Positions 7,252 through 16,760 are shown, counted from the stretch's first letter. The stretch is 64,000 nucleotides of DNA from Halostella litorea (GCF_004785955.1 NZ_ML214300.1:87223-151222), one strand, 5' to 3'. The notes: generated by a model from the letters alone, not told the origin. Translations and numbers: made by a program.

Positions 7252-7662
7252 ATGAGCCGACCCGACGCGGCGGCCGGCGGGGTCGACCGGGAGCGCGAGC
7301 GCCTGAACGTCGTCACGCAGGAGACGCGGTTCGCGCTCCTGCAGGACGTGCTCGGCCACCCCAGCGGGCTGCCGACGCTCCGCGAACTCGACTACGTGAA
7401 CCCGAGCAAGAGCGACTCGACCATCCGCCAACACCTGACGGCGCTGATGGAGGTCGGCGTCGTCGAGCGGGTCGAACTCCCGCCCGAGCGCCGGAGCCGG
7501 GACTTGCCACACGTGTTCTACGGGCTGACCGACGACGGCCGGAAGTTCCTCGACCGCCACGGCCTGCTCCGTGCCGAGGACACCCTGCGCGAGGCGTACG
7601 ACGCCGTCGAGAAGACCGACGGGATCGAACGCTACGAGTCGGCCCCGCGGCCCGAGCGCTGA
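7252..7662 (+). CDS. Winged-helix transcriptional regulator
   Basis: A 136-aa ArsR/PadR-like DNA-binding protein. ETRFALLQDVLGHPSGLPTLRELDYVNPSKSDSTIRQHLTALMEVGVVERVEL is a winged helix with the recognition helix in STIRQHLTAL. The wing runs to DLPHVFYGLTDDGRKFL and is followed by a short helical tail. ATG 7252 was chosen because TTAAAC lies about 25-30 bp upstream. It is divergent from the unknown protein at 6349-7032, and the spacer between them holds two inverted repeats, suggesting autoregulation and/or control of the neighbour. Confidence 0.85.
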   Translation: MSRPDAAAGGVDRERERLNVVTQETRFALLQDVLGHPSGLPTLRELDYVNPSKSDSTIRQHLTALMEVGVVERVELPPERRSRDLPHVFYGLTDDGRKFLDRHGLLRAEDTLREAYDAVEKTDGIERYESAPRPER

Positions 7663-7813
7663 TGGGTGCCGCGGGGCGCGAGGGATCGCTGGCCTCGACG
7701 CAGGACCGCCGCGGCCCCGACCGCGCTCGGCCACGAAAGGTAAGTGTGCCCCGCTCGTAGCGGGCGGCGATGAGGAGCGTCGCCGCGCGCCCGGCCCCCG
7801 CGCGGACCCGCCG

Positions 7814-7818
7814 GGAGG
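7814..7818 (+). promoter_or_regulatory. Shine-Dalgarno site of the PAS/GAF sensor
   Basis: GGAGG lies 7 nt before ATG 7826. It supports that start over the longer upstream extension of the frame. Confidence 0.55.
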
Positions 7819-7825
7819 GACCGAC

Positions 7826-9700
7826 ATGACGGACGAGGAACCCACGGCCCCGGAGATACTCGACCGCGTCGCGGACGCCTTCTTCGCGCTCGACGACGCG
7901 TGGCGGTTCACCTACCTCAACGACCGCGCCAGGGAGCTGCTGGACCGCGACGGCGAGGGGCTGCGCGGGCGGGTCATCTGGGACGTGTTCCCCGAGACGG
8001 CCGACACGCCGTTCCCGAACCAGTTCCACCACGCGATGGACGAGGGCGAGGACGTCGCCTTCGAGACGTTCTACAACCCGATCGGGACGTGGTTCGAGGT
8101 GCGCGCGTACCCCTCCGACACCGGGCTGTCCGTCTACCTGCGGGACGTGTCCGAGCGCAAGCGCCGCGAGACGGAGGCGGACCAGCACGCCGCCATCGTG
8201 GAGGCGGTCCACGACGGCGTCGTCACGGTCAACGCCGACGACGAGATAGCGTACGTCAACCGCGCCGTCGAGGCCACGTTCGGCGTCCCGCGGGACCGCC
8301 TCGTCGGCACGCCCGTCGCGGCGCTCCACCGCGTCGCGACCATCGACGAGGGGAGCACGGCGGCGCTGGTCGACGCGCTGTCGGCGCTCCGGGCCGGCGA
8401 GGACGGCGAGCGCCGCGTCGAGGCGACGTTCGAGATGGCCGACGAGTCGACCCACGTCGGGGAGGTCCGGCTGGTCCGCATCCCGGGGACCGACGGCGGC
8501 GGCGTCGCCGGCGTGATCCGCGACGTGACCGACCGCCGCGAGTACGAGCGCGTCGTCACGTCGCTCCACGGCGTGACCCGCCAGCTGTACGAGGCCGACA
8601 CCCCGGAGGAGGTGTGTGCGGTCACGGTCCACACCGCCTCGGAGCTGCTGGACATGCCAGTCAGCGGCGTCTGGCTGCTCGACGAGGAACGGGGCCACCT
8701 CGACCCCGTCGCGGCCACCGCCGGCGCACACGAGCTCATCGGCGGGCTGCCGCGGTTCGGCCGCAACGAGGGGCTGGTGTGGGAGGCCTACCACGGCGGC
8801 GAGTCGGCGCTGTACGACGACGTCCGGGCGGCGACCGACGTGTACAACCCGGACACGCCGATCAGAAGCGAGATCATCGCGCCGATCGGCGACCACGGCG
8901 TGTTGATGACCGGCGCGCGGACCGTCGGCGCGTTCGACGAGCGGGACCGCGAGCTGGCGGAGATACTCGCGGCCCAGGCCGAACTGGAACTGGACCGGGC
9001 CGAGCGCGAGCGGCTCCTCTCCGAGCGCGAGACGGCGATCACCCGGCAGTCCGAGCGCCTGACCGCCCTGCGGGAGCTGCTGGACGGGGAGGTCGGCGAC
9101 GAGGTCGACGCCGCGCTGTCCGCAATAGAGGGGGCCGTCCTGGACCCGGAGCGGGCGGCCGAGGTTCAGTCCGCACTGGCCCGGGCCGACCGGCTCGTCG
9201 ACGACGCCGCGGAGCTGTCGACGGCGCGGACGGCGCTCGGCCCGCGCACGACGGTAAACGTCGCCGACGCCATCGCGGCCGCGGGCGAGAACGTCGTCGA
9301 CGACGAGACGGTCCCGGTCGCGGGGCTCTCGCTGACGGCCGACGACGACGCGACGCTCCGGGCGGACCGCGACCGGCTGGTGAAGCTGTTCGAGGCCCTG
9401 TTCCGCTGGTCGCCGGACGGCCGCCGGGCAGACGTCCGGGTCGGCCTGCTCGCGTCGGCCAAGGCCCGGTCGGTCGCCGACGGCGGGTACCCGTCGGGGT
9501 TCTTCGTGGAACGTGCGGACGCGTCGGCGGAGTGGGACGGGGAGCGCATAACCGACCCGACGACGGGGCCGGTTGGACCGTCGATAGCGCGGGAGATAGC
9601 CCGCGCCCACGGCTGGGAGTTCTCGACGGCGACGACGCCGGCGGGGACGCTCCGGTTCGAGGTGTCGGGCGTGACGACGCTCGACCCCGAGGTCACGTAG
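7826..9700 (+). CDS. PAS-PAS-GAF sensor with a degenerate histidine kinase core
   Basis: A 624-aa soluble sensor. PAS 1 covers about residues 10-115 (ILDRVADAFFALDDAWRFTYLN...VYLRDVSERKRRE) and PAS 2 about 120-245 (IVEAVHDGVVTVNADDEIAYVN...VIRDVTDRREYE). A GAF domain follows at about 250-405. The C-terminal part keeps the length and layout of a kinase core, but the H-box histidine is absent (LRELLDGEVGDEVDAALSAIEG). The N-box is replaced by RLVKLFEALFRWSPDG and no DxGxG motif is visible. It probably cannot autophosphorylate. It is convergent with the HalX regulator and overlaps it by 8 bp. Confidence 0.88.
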   Translation: MTDEEPTAPEILDRVADAFFALDDAWRFTYLNDRARELLDRDGEGLRGRVIWDVFPETADTPFPNQFHHAMDEGEDVAFETFYNPIGTWFEVRAYPSDTGLSVYLRDVSERKRRETEADQHAAIVEAVHDGVVTVNADDEIAYVNRAVEATFGVPRDRLVGTPVAALHRVATIDEGSTAALVDALSALRAGEDGERRVEATFEMADESTHVGEVRLVRIPGTDGGGVAGVIRDVTDRREYERVVTSLHGVTRQLYEADTPEEVCAVTVHTASELLDMPVSGVWLLDEERGHLDPVAATAGAHELIGGLPRFGRNEGLVWEAYHGGESALYDDVRAATDVYNPDTPIRSEIIAPIGDHGVLMTGARTVGAFDERDRELAEILAAQAELELDRAERERLLSERETAITRQSERLTALRELLDGEVGDEVDAALSAIEGAVLDPERAAEVQSALARADRLVDDAAELSTARTALGPRTTVNVADAIAAAGENVVDDETVPVAGLSLTADDDATLRADRDRLVKLFEALFRWSPDGRRADVRVGLLASAKARSVADGGYPSGFFVERADASAEWDGERITDPTTGPVGPSIAREIARAHGWEFSTATTPAGTLRFEVSGVTTLDPEVT

Positions 9701-10271
9701 TGCCTTCCCGCGTGATGTCCCGGCAGGTGCGGCCGTAGGCGTCCGAGCCCGAGAGCTGGGCGACCGTGTCGTCGACCCGCTCGCGGAGGACGGCGATGCG
9801 GTCCTCCAGGCGGGCGTACTCCTCGCTCGCCCGGAGCTGGGCCTCGCTCTTCTCGGAGTCCAACAGGGCCCTCTTCGAGGCGAGCGCGAAGAACTCCTGG
9901 ATCTGGGCATCGTACGTCGACCGGAGGAGCAACTGGTCGACCGTGTCGAGCAGGTCGTCGGGCGAGACGGGCTTGACGAGGTAGTCGTCGAACCCCATCT
10001 CGATGATCTCGAAGTCGGGTTCGATGGCGGTCACCATCGCCACCCGGCAGTCGAGGTTGCGCTCGCGGATCGCGTCCAGCACGCGGTCGCCGGAGATGCC
10101 CGGCATGCGGCGGTCCAGCAGGACGGCGTTGACGTCCCCGTCGATGGCGTCCAGCGCCTCCGTGCCGTCGTAGGCGGTCCGGACGGTGCAGTGGTCCGCC
10201 AGCCACGAGGAGTAGAGGTTGGCCAGGTCCGGCTCGTCCTCGACGACGAGGACGACGGGGTCCCCGCTCAT
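9693..10271 (-). CDS. HalX-domain response regulator, copy 1
   Basis: A 192-aa regulator with a receiver domain (VVLVVEDEPDLANLY; phospho-acceptor Asp in AVLLDRRMPGISG; Lys in DDYLVKPVSPDDLL) and a C-terminal HalX domain from about residue 120 (ASKRALLDSEKSEAQLRASEEYARLEDRIAVLRERV), which is helical and probably coiled-coil. HalX is a haloarchaeal output domain of unclear action. The gene ends inside the last codons of the convergent PAS/GAF sensor. A close paralogue lies at 48934-49506 next to a complete kinase. Confidence 0.92.
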   Translation of the reverse strand: MSGDPVVLVVEDEPDLANLYSSWLADHCTVRTAYDGTEALDAIDGDVNAVLLDRRMPGISGDRVLDAIRERNLDCRVAMVTAIEPDFEIIEMGFDDYLVKPVSPDDLLDTVDQLLLRSTYDAQIQEFFALASKRALLDSEKSEAQLRASEEYARLEDRIAVLRERVDDTVAQLSGSDAYGRTCRDITREGTT

Positions 10272-10384
10272 GGCGACATCGCTCCCCTCTCCCGGCGCAT
10301 TATCTCAACGATGTCGGCCGCCGTATTTGAAGATGGCGACTGGTCGGAACGAGGGAGCACGGTGGTCGGCGAGGGCAAACGCTA

Positions 10385-12523
10385 TCAGCCCATCTCCTCG
10401 GTGATCACGGACCGCAGGTCGGCGACGGCCCCGGCGTCGTACGTCAGGTCGCGGCCGCCGACGGAGAGCGAGAGTTCGCCGGCCGACGTGCCCTCGCCGA
10501 CCGCGTGGACCGGCGCGACGCCGTCGAACGCCGCGCGGACGGCGTCGGCGTCGGTCGTCTGGACGACAGCGCGGCCGGGGCGCTCGTGAAACAGCGCGGC
10601 CGTCGGGTCGGCGTCGTCCGGCAGCGAGACGTCCAGTCCGGCCTCGGCGGTGACCATCTCGGCCAGCGCGACGGCGAGGCCGCCGTGGCTCACGTCGTGG
10701 ACGGCGCGCGTCGCGTCGTCGTCGGCGACGGCCGCGAGCGCGGAGACGAACGCGCCCGGTTCGTCGGGGAGGGCGGGGAAGCGGTCGCTCCCGCCGAACT
10801 GAGCGAGGTACTCGGAGCCGCCGAGCGGGACCGACTCCCCGGAAAGCGCCGGGTCGCCGACGACGAGCAGGTCGCCCTCGGGGGCGGCCGCGGCGGGCGG
10901 CGCGTCGTACCCCGCCTTCGTCCCGGTCATCGCCAGCGTCGGCGTCGGCGGGATCGGCCCGGACGGCGAGTCGTTGTACAGCGAGACGTTGCCGCCGACG
11001 ACCGGCACGTCGAGCGCGGCGCACATGTCCGCGAGGCCGTCGACGATCCCCTTGAAGCCGCCGTACACGTCGGGCTTCTCGGGGTTGCCGCCGTTGAGGC
11101 AGTCGACGGCGGCGAGCGGCGTCGCGCCCTTCGCGGCGAGGTTGGTCGCGTTCTCCAGCGCGACGGCGCGGGCCCCGTCGTACGGCGCGGCGTCGGTCCA
11201 GTCGGGGTCCGCCCCGGCCGAGACGGCGAGGCCCGTCTCGGCCTCCCGGATCGCCAGCACCGCGGCGTCGTCGCCCGGCGGCACGCTCGTCCGGACGCCG
11301 ACCTCGTGGTCGTACTGGCGGTACACCCACCGCTTCGAGGCGGCGTTCGGGCTGCCGACGACGGCCTCGAACGCCTCGGCGAGGTCGGCCTCGGGGAGGT
11401 CCGTCTCGGGCTGGCTCGGTTCCTCGCTCGGCAGGTCGTTCATCGGCGCGCCGTCCCCGAGGAACTCGGCGGGCGCGTCCACGACCGTTTCGCCTTCGAA
11501 TTCACAGACGTAGTTCCCGTCGGTCACCTCGCCGATGACCGAGCAGCCCAGGTCGTACCGCTCGGCTATCTCGCGGACGCGGTCGACGTCGTCGGGGGCG
11601 ACCTCGTAGCACATCCGCTCCTGGGACTCCGCGAGCAGGATCTCCAACGCCGTCATGTTCGGCTCGCGCTGGTGGACGCGCTCCAGTTCGATGTGCGCGC
11701 CAAGCCCGCCCTTCGCGACGAGTTCGCTGGAGGCCCCGCCGAGGCCCGCCGCGCCGAGGTCGCGGGCCGACTCGACCAGCCCCTCGTCGACGAGCGCCTC
11801 GTTGGCCTCGATCAGCAGCTTCTCCGTGTACGGGTCGCCGACCTGCACCGCGGGGCGGTCCTCCGTCTCGGCGTCCTCCGAGAGGTCCTCGCTGGCAAAG
11901 GACGCGCCGCCGAGGCCGTCCCGGCCCGTCGCGTTGCCGACGAGGACGAGCTTGTTCCCCGGCTCCTGGGCCTCCGCGGTGACGAGGCGCTCGGGGTCGT
12001 CGACGAGGCCGACGCAGGCGACGTTGACCAGCGGGTTCCCCTCGTAGTCGTCGTGGAAGGCGACGCTGCCCGCCACGGTCGGGACGCCGATGGAGTTGCC
12101 GTAGTCGCCGATCCCCTCGACGACGCCGTCGAACAGGTAACGGGAGTGCTCGCGGTCGAAGTCCCCGAAGTACAGCGAGTCGGCCAGCGCGATGGGGTAG
12201 GCCCCCATCGACAGCGTGTCGCGGACGATGCCGCCGACGCCCGTCGCCGCGCCGTCGTACGGGTCGACGTAGGACGGGTGGTTGTGGCTCTCGACGCCCA
12301 TGGTGACGTAGGTGTCCTCGTCCAGGGACACGACGGCGGCGTCGTCGCCGGGGCCGACCACGACCCGCTCGCCCTCGCTGTCGAACGCCGACAGCAGCGG
12401 GCGCGACGACCGATACGCGCAGTGTTCGCTCCAGAGGTTCTCGAACAGCGCTTCCTCCGCCCGCGTGGGGTCGCGCCCGAGTTCCTCGACGACGAGTTCG
12501 CGGTCCGAATCGGCGAGGCTCAT
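10385..12523 (-). CDS. purL: Phosphoribosylformylglycinamidine synthase subunit PurL
   Basis: ATP-dependent fourth step of purine synthesis, FGAR to FGAM, working with PurQ and PurS, neither of which is in this window. The 712-aa length fits the small PurL class. The catalytic His34 lies in [11 protein letters not shown]. Other blocks are [36 protein letters not shown] and [12 protein letters not shown] in the second half-repeat, and TGTKAGYD and [15 protein letters not shown] near the end. A GGAGGTG ribosome site (12526-12532) immediately precedes the ATG. It is divergent from the PHP gene. Confidence 0.96.
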   Translation of the reverse strand: MSLADSDRELVVEELGRDPTRAEEALFENLWSEHCAYRSSRPLLSAFDSEGERVVVGPGDDAAVVSLDEDTYVTMGVESHNHPSYVDPYDGAATGVGGIVRDTLSMGAYPIALADSLYFGDFDREHSRYLFDGVVEGIGDYGNSIGVPTVAGSVAFHDDYEGNPLVNVACVGLVDDPERLVTAEAQEPGNKLVLVGNATGRDGLGGASFASEDLSEDAETEDRPAVQVGDPYTEKLLIEANEALVDEGLVESARDLGAAGLGGASSELVAKGGLGAHIELERVHQREPNMTALEILLAESQERMCYEVAPDDVDRVREIAERYDLGCSVIGEVTDGNYVCEFEGETVVDAPAEFLGDGAPMNDLPSEEPSQPETDLPEADLAEAFEAVVGSPNAASKRWVYRQYDHEVGVRTSVPPGDDAAVLAIREAETGLAVSAGADPDWTDAAPYDGARAVALENATNLAAKGATPLAAVDCLNGGNPEKPDVYGGFKGIVDGLADMCAALDVPVVGGNVSLYNDSPSGPIPPTPTLAMTGTKAGYDAPPAAAAPEGDLLVVGDPALSGESVPLGGSEYLAQFGGSDRFPALPDEPGAFVSALAAVADDDATRAVHDVSHGGLAVALAEMVTAEAGLDVSLPDDADPTAALFHERPGRAVVQTTDADAVRAAFDGVAPVHAVGEGTSAGELSLSVGGRDLTYDAGAVADLRSVITEEMG

Positions 12524-12683
12524 TCACCTCCCTGTTCAAACAGACCGAATAAGAGGCTTTCCATGTGCACGTTCGTGGTGGTCGACTGCCGCGTGGGCGA
12601 CGCTGTCTCAGCGCGGCGGCGGCCGCGCGCGGGGGCGCTCCGAGACCGGGGCGCTTTTGCCACGGCCCCCCGAAGGCCGACTC

Positions 12684-13370
12684 GTGCTGTCGGCCGAACT
12701 CCACTGCCACTCGTCGCTGTCGTACGACGGCCGGGACCCGGTCGAACTCCTGCTGAAGCAGGCGGACGCGGTGGGACTCGACGCGCTCGCGGTCACCGAC
12801 CACGACGAGATAGACGCGAGCCTCGACGCCGCCGAGCGCGCCGAGGAGTACGGCCTGGTCGGCATCCCCGGGATGGAGGTGTCGACCGCCGCCGGCCACG
12901 TGCTCGCGCTCGGCGTCGAGGAGCGCGTGCCCGAGGGCCTGCCGTACGGCGAGTCGCTCGACCGCATCCGCGACCTGGGCGGCATCGCCGTCGTCCCGCA
13001 CCCGTTCCAGGAGTCCCGTCACGGCGTGCTGGCGAACATCTCGAAGGACGCGCTCGCCGAGGCCGACGCGATAGAGGTGTACAACTCGCGGCTCCTGACG
13101 GGCCGGGCGAACCGCCAGGCCGAGCGGTTCGCCCGCGACCGCGGGATGCCGATGACCGCCGGGAGCGACGCCCACATCAGCGAGATGGTCGGGCAGGCGG
13201 TCACGCGCATCGGCGCGGAGGAGCGAAGCGTCGACGCCATTCTGGACGCCATCCGCGAGGGCCGGACCACGGTCGAGGGCAAGCGGACGCCGTGGCACAT
13301 CAGCTTCCGACAGGCCGCCGGCGGGGCGAAGCGACGCGTCAAGAACGGACTGTTCTCGCTGCTGCGATGA
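12684..13370 (+). CDS. PHP-domain metal-dependent phosphoesterase
   Basis: A 228-aa PHP (polymerase and histidinol phosphatase) domain hydrolase, probably acting on a small phosphorylated metabolite or nucleotide. The metal ligands are visible: LHCHSSLSYDG near the N-terminus, AVTDHDEID, HPF at about residue 110 and the late motif TAGSDAHISEMVG. It starts at GTG (VLSAELHCHSS), since upstream in-frame sequence runs into the purL antisense region. Its stop overlaps the start of the next gene (ATGA), so the two are probably cotranslated. Confidence 0.88.
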   Translation: MLSAELHCHSSLSYDGRDPVELLLKQADAVGLDALAVTDHDEIDASLDAAERAEEYGLVGIPGMEVSTAAGHVLALGVEERVPEGLPYGESLDRIRDLGGIAVVPHPFQESRHGVLANISKDALAEADAIEVYNSRLLTGRANRQAERFARDRGMPMTAGSDAHISEMVGQAVTRIGAEERSVDAILDAIREGRTTVEGKRTPWHISFRQAAGGAKRRVKNGLFSLLR

Positions 13371-14455
13371 CGCTGCGGGGCGCGACCGCTGACTCGGTCC
13401 GCCGCGCGCTCGACGAACCCGACCCGCTTCCGGGGACCCGCGGGTTCGCCGGCGCGGTCGACGGCCGCCTCGTCCGGGACGTGCTGGGCCGCCAGCCCCT
13501 GTTCGTCGACGGCGGGGAGTGGGCGTTCTCGCCGGACGAACTGGCCGACCCGGAGCCGTTTCCCGCGGGGCACGTCCGGCCGGCGGACGGCGACGCAGAG
13601 CCCGTCTGGGAATTGCCGGACCCCGATCCCGTCACCGACGAGCGCGTCGCCGTCGCCGAGTTGCGGGAGGCGCTCGCGGCGGCGCTCGACGACGCGGCCG
13701 CCGAGGACGGGGCCGACGCCACGGCCGTCGCGTTCTCCGGCGGCGTCGACTCCGCGGTCGTCGCAAGTCGGCTCGACGCGCCGCTGTACGTCGCGGGCTT
13801 CCCGGACAGCCACGACGTCGAGGCCGCCCGGGACGCCGCCGACGCGATGGGGCGGGACCTGCACGTCGTGGAGCTGTCCGCGGCCGACGTGGAGCGGGCG
13901 GTTCCGGCGGTCGCCCGCGCGACGGGGCGGACGAACGCGATGGACGTGAGCATCGCGCTCCCGCTTTTCCTCGTCGCCGAGCGGGCGGCCGCCGACGGGT
14001 ACGACCGGCTCGCCGTCGGGCAGGGTGCGGACGAACTGTTCGGCGGCTACGCCAAGGTGGCCCGCGCCCCGGAGGACCCCCGGGTCGCGGCCGACACGGT
14101 CCGCGGCGCGCGCCGGGAACTGCTCGGGACGCTCCCCGACCAGCTGGAGCGGGACGTGCTCGCGCTCCGGGCGGCGGGGGTCGAGCCGGTCGCGCCGATG
14201 CTCGACGACCGCGTGGTCCGGGCGGGCCTGTCGCTGCCCGGCGACGCGCTCGTCGACGACCGCGGCGAGCGAAAGCGGGCGCTCCGGCTGGCGGCCCGGG
14301 AGTTCGTCCCCGACAGGGTCGCGTTCCGGGAGAAGAAGGCGGTGCAGTACGGTAGCCTCGTCTCCCGCGAACTCGACCGGCTCGCCCGGCAGGCGGGGTT
14401 CAAGCGCCGGACCGACGACCACGTCTCGGCGTACGTCGCCTCGCGGGTCGAGTGA
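13367..14455 (+). CDS. Single-domain asparagine synthase-like amidotransferase
   Basis: A 362-aa PP-loop ATP pyrophosphatase of the AsnB C-terminal class. SGGVDS is at residues 124-129, with GQGADELFGGYAKVAR and FREKKAVQYGS later. The N-terminal 90 residues keep traces of the class II glutaminase domain (RDVLGRQPLFV) but lack the catalytic Cys2 and most of the domain, so free ammonia or a partner would have to supply nitrogen. It overlaps the PHP phosphoesterase gene by 4 bp. Substrate is uncertain: it may be aspartate or another carboxylate. Confidence 0.8.
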   Translation: MTLRGATADSVRRALDEPDPLPGTRGFAGAVDGRLVRDVLGRQPLFVDGGEWAFSPDELADPEPFPAGHVRPADGDAEPVWELPDPDPVTDERVAVAELREALAAALDDAAAEDGADATAVAFSGGVDSAVVASRLDAPLYVAGFPDSHDVEAARDAADAMGRDLHVVELSAADVERAVPAVARATGRTNAMDVSIALPLFLVAERAAADGYDRLAVGQGADELFGGYAKVARAPEDPRVAADTVRGARRELLGTLPDQLERDVLALRAAGVEPVAPMLDDRVVRAGLSLPGDALVDDRGERKRALRLAAREFVPDRVAFREKKAVQYGSLVSRELDRLARQAGFKRRTDDHVSAYVASRVE

Positions 14456-14509
14456 GCGGTCCCGAACCCGGGGGTCCGCTTTTACGCGCTCGCGTGTTAG
14501 GGCGCTCGA

Positions 14510-15931
14510 ATGCGACGCTGGATCGCGGTCGTCGGCGCGCTGGCGCTGGTCGCGCTGGCCGCGCTCGGGGGGATATCGCTGTTCGCGCCGTTCACGACGG
14601 ACGACGTCAGCCCGCAGCGCGACCCCGCGCCGGAGCTCGTCTCGCCCAACGGGAGCGAGAGCGGCTTCTACCCCTACCTGAACTCGCGGCCGCGGTTCAC
14701 CCAGCGGAGCCCGATAAACGTCGTCGTCATCGGCAACACCTCGGAGGTCGCCCGGATCATGCAGGAGGAGACGGCGACCCAGTGGAACGAGACCGCCGAG
14801 GACGAGCGGGACCTCGGCGGGCGGCCGCTGGTCGAGGGGGAAAACGAGACGCTCCGGAACGGCACCGTCGTCAACGAGTCGGTGGCCGAGAACGGAACAA
14901 TAGTCGCCAACGACACGGACGGGAACGTCACGCCGGTCGGGAACGCCACGGCCGCGGACAACGCCACGAACGCCTCCGGGAACCGCTCGTTCCTGGAGGA
15001 CATCAGCCCGACGACCGCGTGGGACCGGACCACGGGCGCGACGCGGTGGGCGTATCTGGACCCCGGCGGTGACGGCGACGGCAAGTGGGTCACCGAGACG
15101 ACGCAGTTCCACCACGGCGACTACTACGGCTCGCGGGTCCACGTCCGCATGTACGAGAGCCCCAACGCGAGCGAGCAGTGGGTGGTCATGCAGGCCCACA
15201 AGGAGCACTTCGACTGGTTCACGCTGCGCCACCGCGTCGACAGCTCCGAGCAGGCCCAGTCGTACGTCGAGCAGGAGTTCATGGGCCAGCCGTTCGTCGA
15301 GGAGGAGGGCGTCTACCGGATCTACCTCGACAACGGCGGCCCCTCGGACTCCGACGGCTGGGCGACGGTGATCGAACTGGCGTACCTCCTCCCGGTCGCG
15401 TTCGGCCTCGTCCAGTTCGGCGTCGGGCGGAGCGTCCGGTCGCGGCTGGACGGGGTCGACCTGGAGCGGTTCGACGCCGTCCGGGCGCGGACGACGATGC
15501 GCCACCTGCTGCTCGGGCTCGTCATCGTCGTCCTCCTGCTCGGCGTGCGCTTCGGCGGGGTGTACCTCGAACGCAACGCGCCGATGCTGTCGATGTACGC
15601 CATCGCCGCGCTGCTGTACCCGGTGATGGCGCTCGGCCTCCCGGCCGCCACGTACCTCGTCGCGTCCGGGCTCGACCGTCAGTTCGACGCGGCGGTGACG
15701 GCCTCGGTCGCGCTCTCGGTCGCCATCTGGCTCGACTACGCCTACCTCGGCATCGGGACGCTCCCGGTCGAGGTGGTGCTCCAGCGGGTCGTCGTCATCC
15801 TCTCGCTGGGCCTCATCGCTGGCGGCGCGGCCCGGGATGCGGCCGCGGGGTCCCGGTGGAACGCGATGGAAGTGGGCGGCGGCGCGCTCTGGGTACTCGT
15901 GCTCGTCGGCACGCTGCTGGGGTACCTCTGA
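14510..15931 (+). CDS. Surface-exposed membrane protein with a sequon-rich ectodomain
   Basis: A 473-aa membrane protein of unknown function. Residues 1-27 form a signal anchor (RRWIAVVGALALVALAALGGISLFAPF). An ectodomain follows to about residue 285; residues 47-160 carry 13 N-x-S/T sequons (Asn 47, 76, 93, 112, 117, 122, 128, 134, 139, 145, 151, 154, 158). Five or six hydrophobic helices then fill the C-terminal third (LAYLLPVAFGLVQFGV, MRHLLLGLVIVVLLLGV and others). The ectodomain block FYPYLNSRPRFTQRSPINVVVIG suggests a defined fold before the linker. It lies between the asparagine synthase-like gene and small convergent genes. Confidence 0.8.
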   Translation: MRRWIAVVGALALVALAALGGISLFAPFTTDDVSPQRDPAPELVSPNGSESGFYPYLNSRPRFTQRSPINVVVIGNTSEVARIMQEETATQWNETAEDERDLGGRPLVEGENETLRNGTVVNESVAENGTIVANDTDGNVTPVGNATAADNATNASGNRSFLEDISPTTAWDRTTGATRWAYLDPGGDGDGKWVTETTQFHHGDYYGSRVHVRMYESPNASEQWVVMQAHKEHFDWFTLRHRVDSSEQAQSYVEQEFMGQPFVEEEGVYRIYLDNGGPSDSDGWATVIELAYLLPVAFGLVQFGVGRSVRSRLDGVDLERFDAVRARTTMRHLLLGLVIVVLLLGVRFGGVYLERNAPMLSMYAIAALLYPVMALGLPAATYLVASGLDRQFDAAVTASVALSVAIWLDYAYLGIGTLPVEVVLQRVVVILSLGLIAGGAARDAAAGSRWNAMEVGGGALWVLVLVGTLLGYL

Positions 15932-15946
15932 CGCAGCGGAAACCCG

Positions 15947-16201
15947 TCAGGACCGCAGCCGCCACCGGACGACCAGCCCGACGGCCGCGACCGTCGCCAG
16001 CGTCACCAGCCCGCTTATCAGCGACCCGACGACGTTCGCGCCGCCGGCGGCCGCGGTGACGGTCCCGGCGCCGCCGGCGACCGCCGCGCCCCCGACGACG
16101 GTGCCGACGCCGACACAGCAGAGGCTCGCGAGCCCCGCGACGCCGAGGTACGCGGGGAGGGTCCGGCCGCCGTCGGAGTCGTCCTCGTCGCCTTCGGCCA
16201 T
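15947..16201 (-). CDS. Small membrane protein
   Basis: An 84-aa protein with an acidic N-terminus (MAEGDEDDSDGG) and two hydrophobic segments, YLGVAGLASLCCVGVGTVVGGAAVAGG and NVVGSLISGLVTLATVAAVGLVV, ending in RWRLRS. The adjacent cysteines in the first helix are the only notable residues. ATG 16201 was chosen over 16222 because the shorter form begins with the charged, coding-like stretch. It is convergent with the sequon-rich membrane protein, with 15 bp between. Function unknown. Confidence 0.6.
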   Translation of the reverse strand: MAEGDEDDSDGGRTLPAYLGVAGLASLCCVGVGTVVGGAAVAGGAGTVTAAAGGANVVGSLISGLVTLATVAAVGLVVRWRLRS

Positions 16202-16280
16202 CCGTCCGGTAGCCGTTCGCACCGCCCCGGCATATGGCTTCGGCAGGCGCGCGGTCCCGTTGGCCCGCGGGACATCCGGA

Positions 16281-16760
16281 TCAGCCGTCCGCCCGCTCGT
16301 CGACGGCGGCGATCGCGCGCCGGCCGATCTCGGCCACGTCGGGGTCGAGTTCGTCGCTTTCGCGCAGGTCCGCCGGCGTGAACCACTCCCACGCCGCGGC
16401 GGCCGCCTCGCCGTCCGCCGGCGCGAGGTCCCGGGAGTCGGCCTCGGCGTAGTAGACGAGGTCGACGTGCTGGTGGCCGACCTCGCCGCCGTGGACGTTC
16501 ACGTCGGCCAGCAGCACGTGTTCGGGCTGGGGGAGCGACTCGACGGTCGGCGAGCCGATGTCGTTGGTCTCCGCCCGGAGCGTCACGTCCAGCCCCGTCT
16601 CCTCGCGGACTTCGCGGACGGCCGCCTCGTGGGGCACCTCGCCGCGGTCGACGTGGCCGCCCGGCGGGAGCCACTTGCCGATGCGGTCGTGCTCGTGGAG
16701 GACGGTCGCGCCGCTCTCGACGACGTACGTCGTCGCGGTGAAATGTCGGGTGGTCTCCAT
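16281..16760 (-). CDS. Nudix hydrolase
   Basis: A 159-aa pyrophosphohydrolase of nucleoside diphosphates linked to another moiety. The Nudix box is complete, GHVDRGEVPHEAAVREVREE followed by TGL, with WLPPGG just before it. Residues EWFTPADLRESDELDPDV form the usual C-terminal helix region. The substrate cannot be told from sequence; candidates include oxidised nucleotides, ADP-ribose and NADH. It lies downstream of TFB on the same strand, 52 bp apart, and could share its transcript. Confidence 0.9.
   Translation of the reverse strand: METTRHFTATTYVVESGATVLHEHDRIGKWLPPGGHVDRGEVPHEAAVREVREETGLDVTLRAETNDIGSPTVESLPQPEHVLLADVNVHGGEVGHQHVDLVYYAEADSRDLAPADGEAAAAAWEWFTPADLRESDELDPDVAEIGRRAIAAVDERADG

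Noticed and set aside
7313..9910. 865-codon frame on the minus strand
   Set aside because: It lies antisense to the winged-helix gene and the PAS/GAF sensor, has an Arg/Pro/Gly-rich product and no domain. It is a typical shadow frame of GC-rich DNA.
10505..13366. Long plus-strand frame upstream of the asparagine-synthase-like gene
   Set aside because: It is antisense to purL and overlaps the PHP gene; only the part from ATG 13367 looks like protein. The ATG at 12563 in this frame (MCTFVVVDCRVG) has no coding support after about ten residues.
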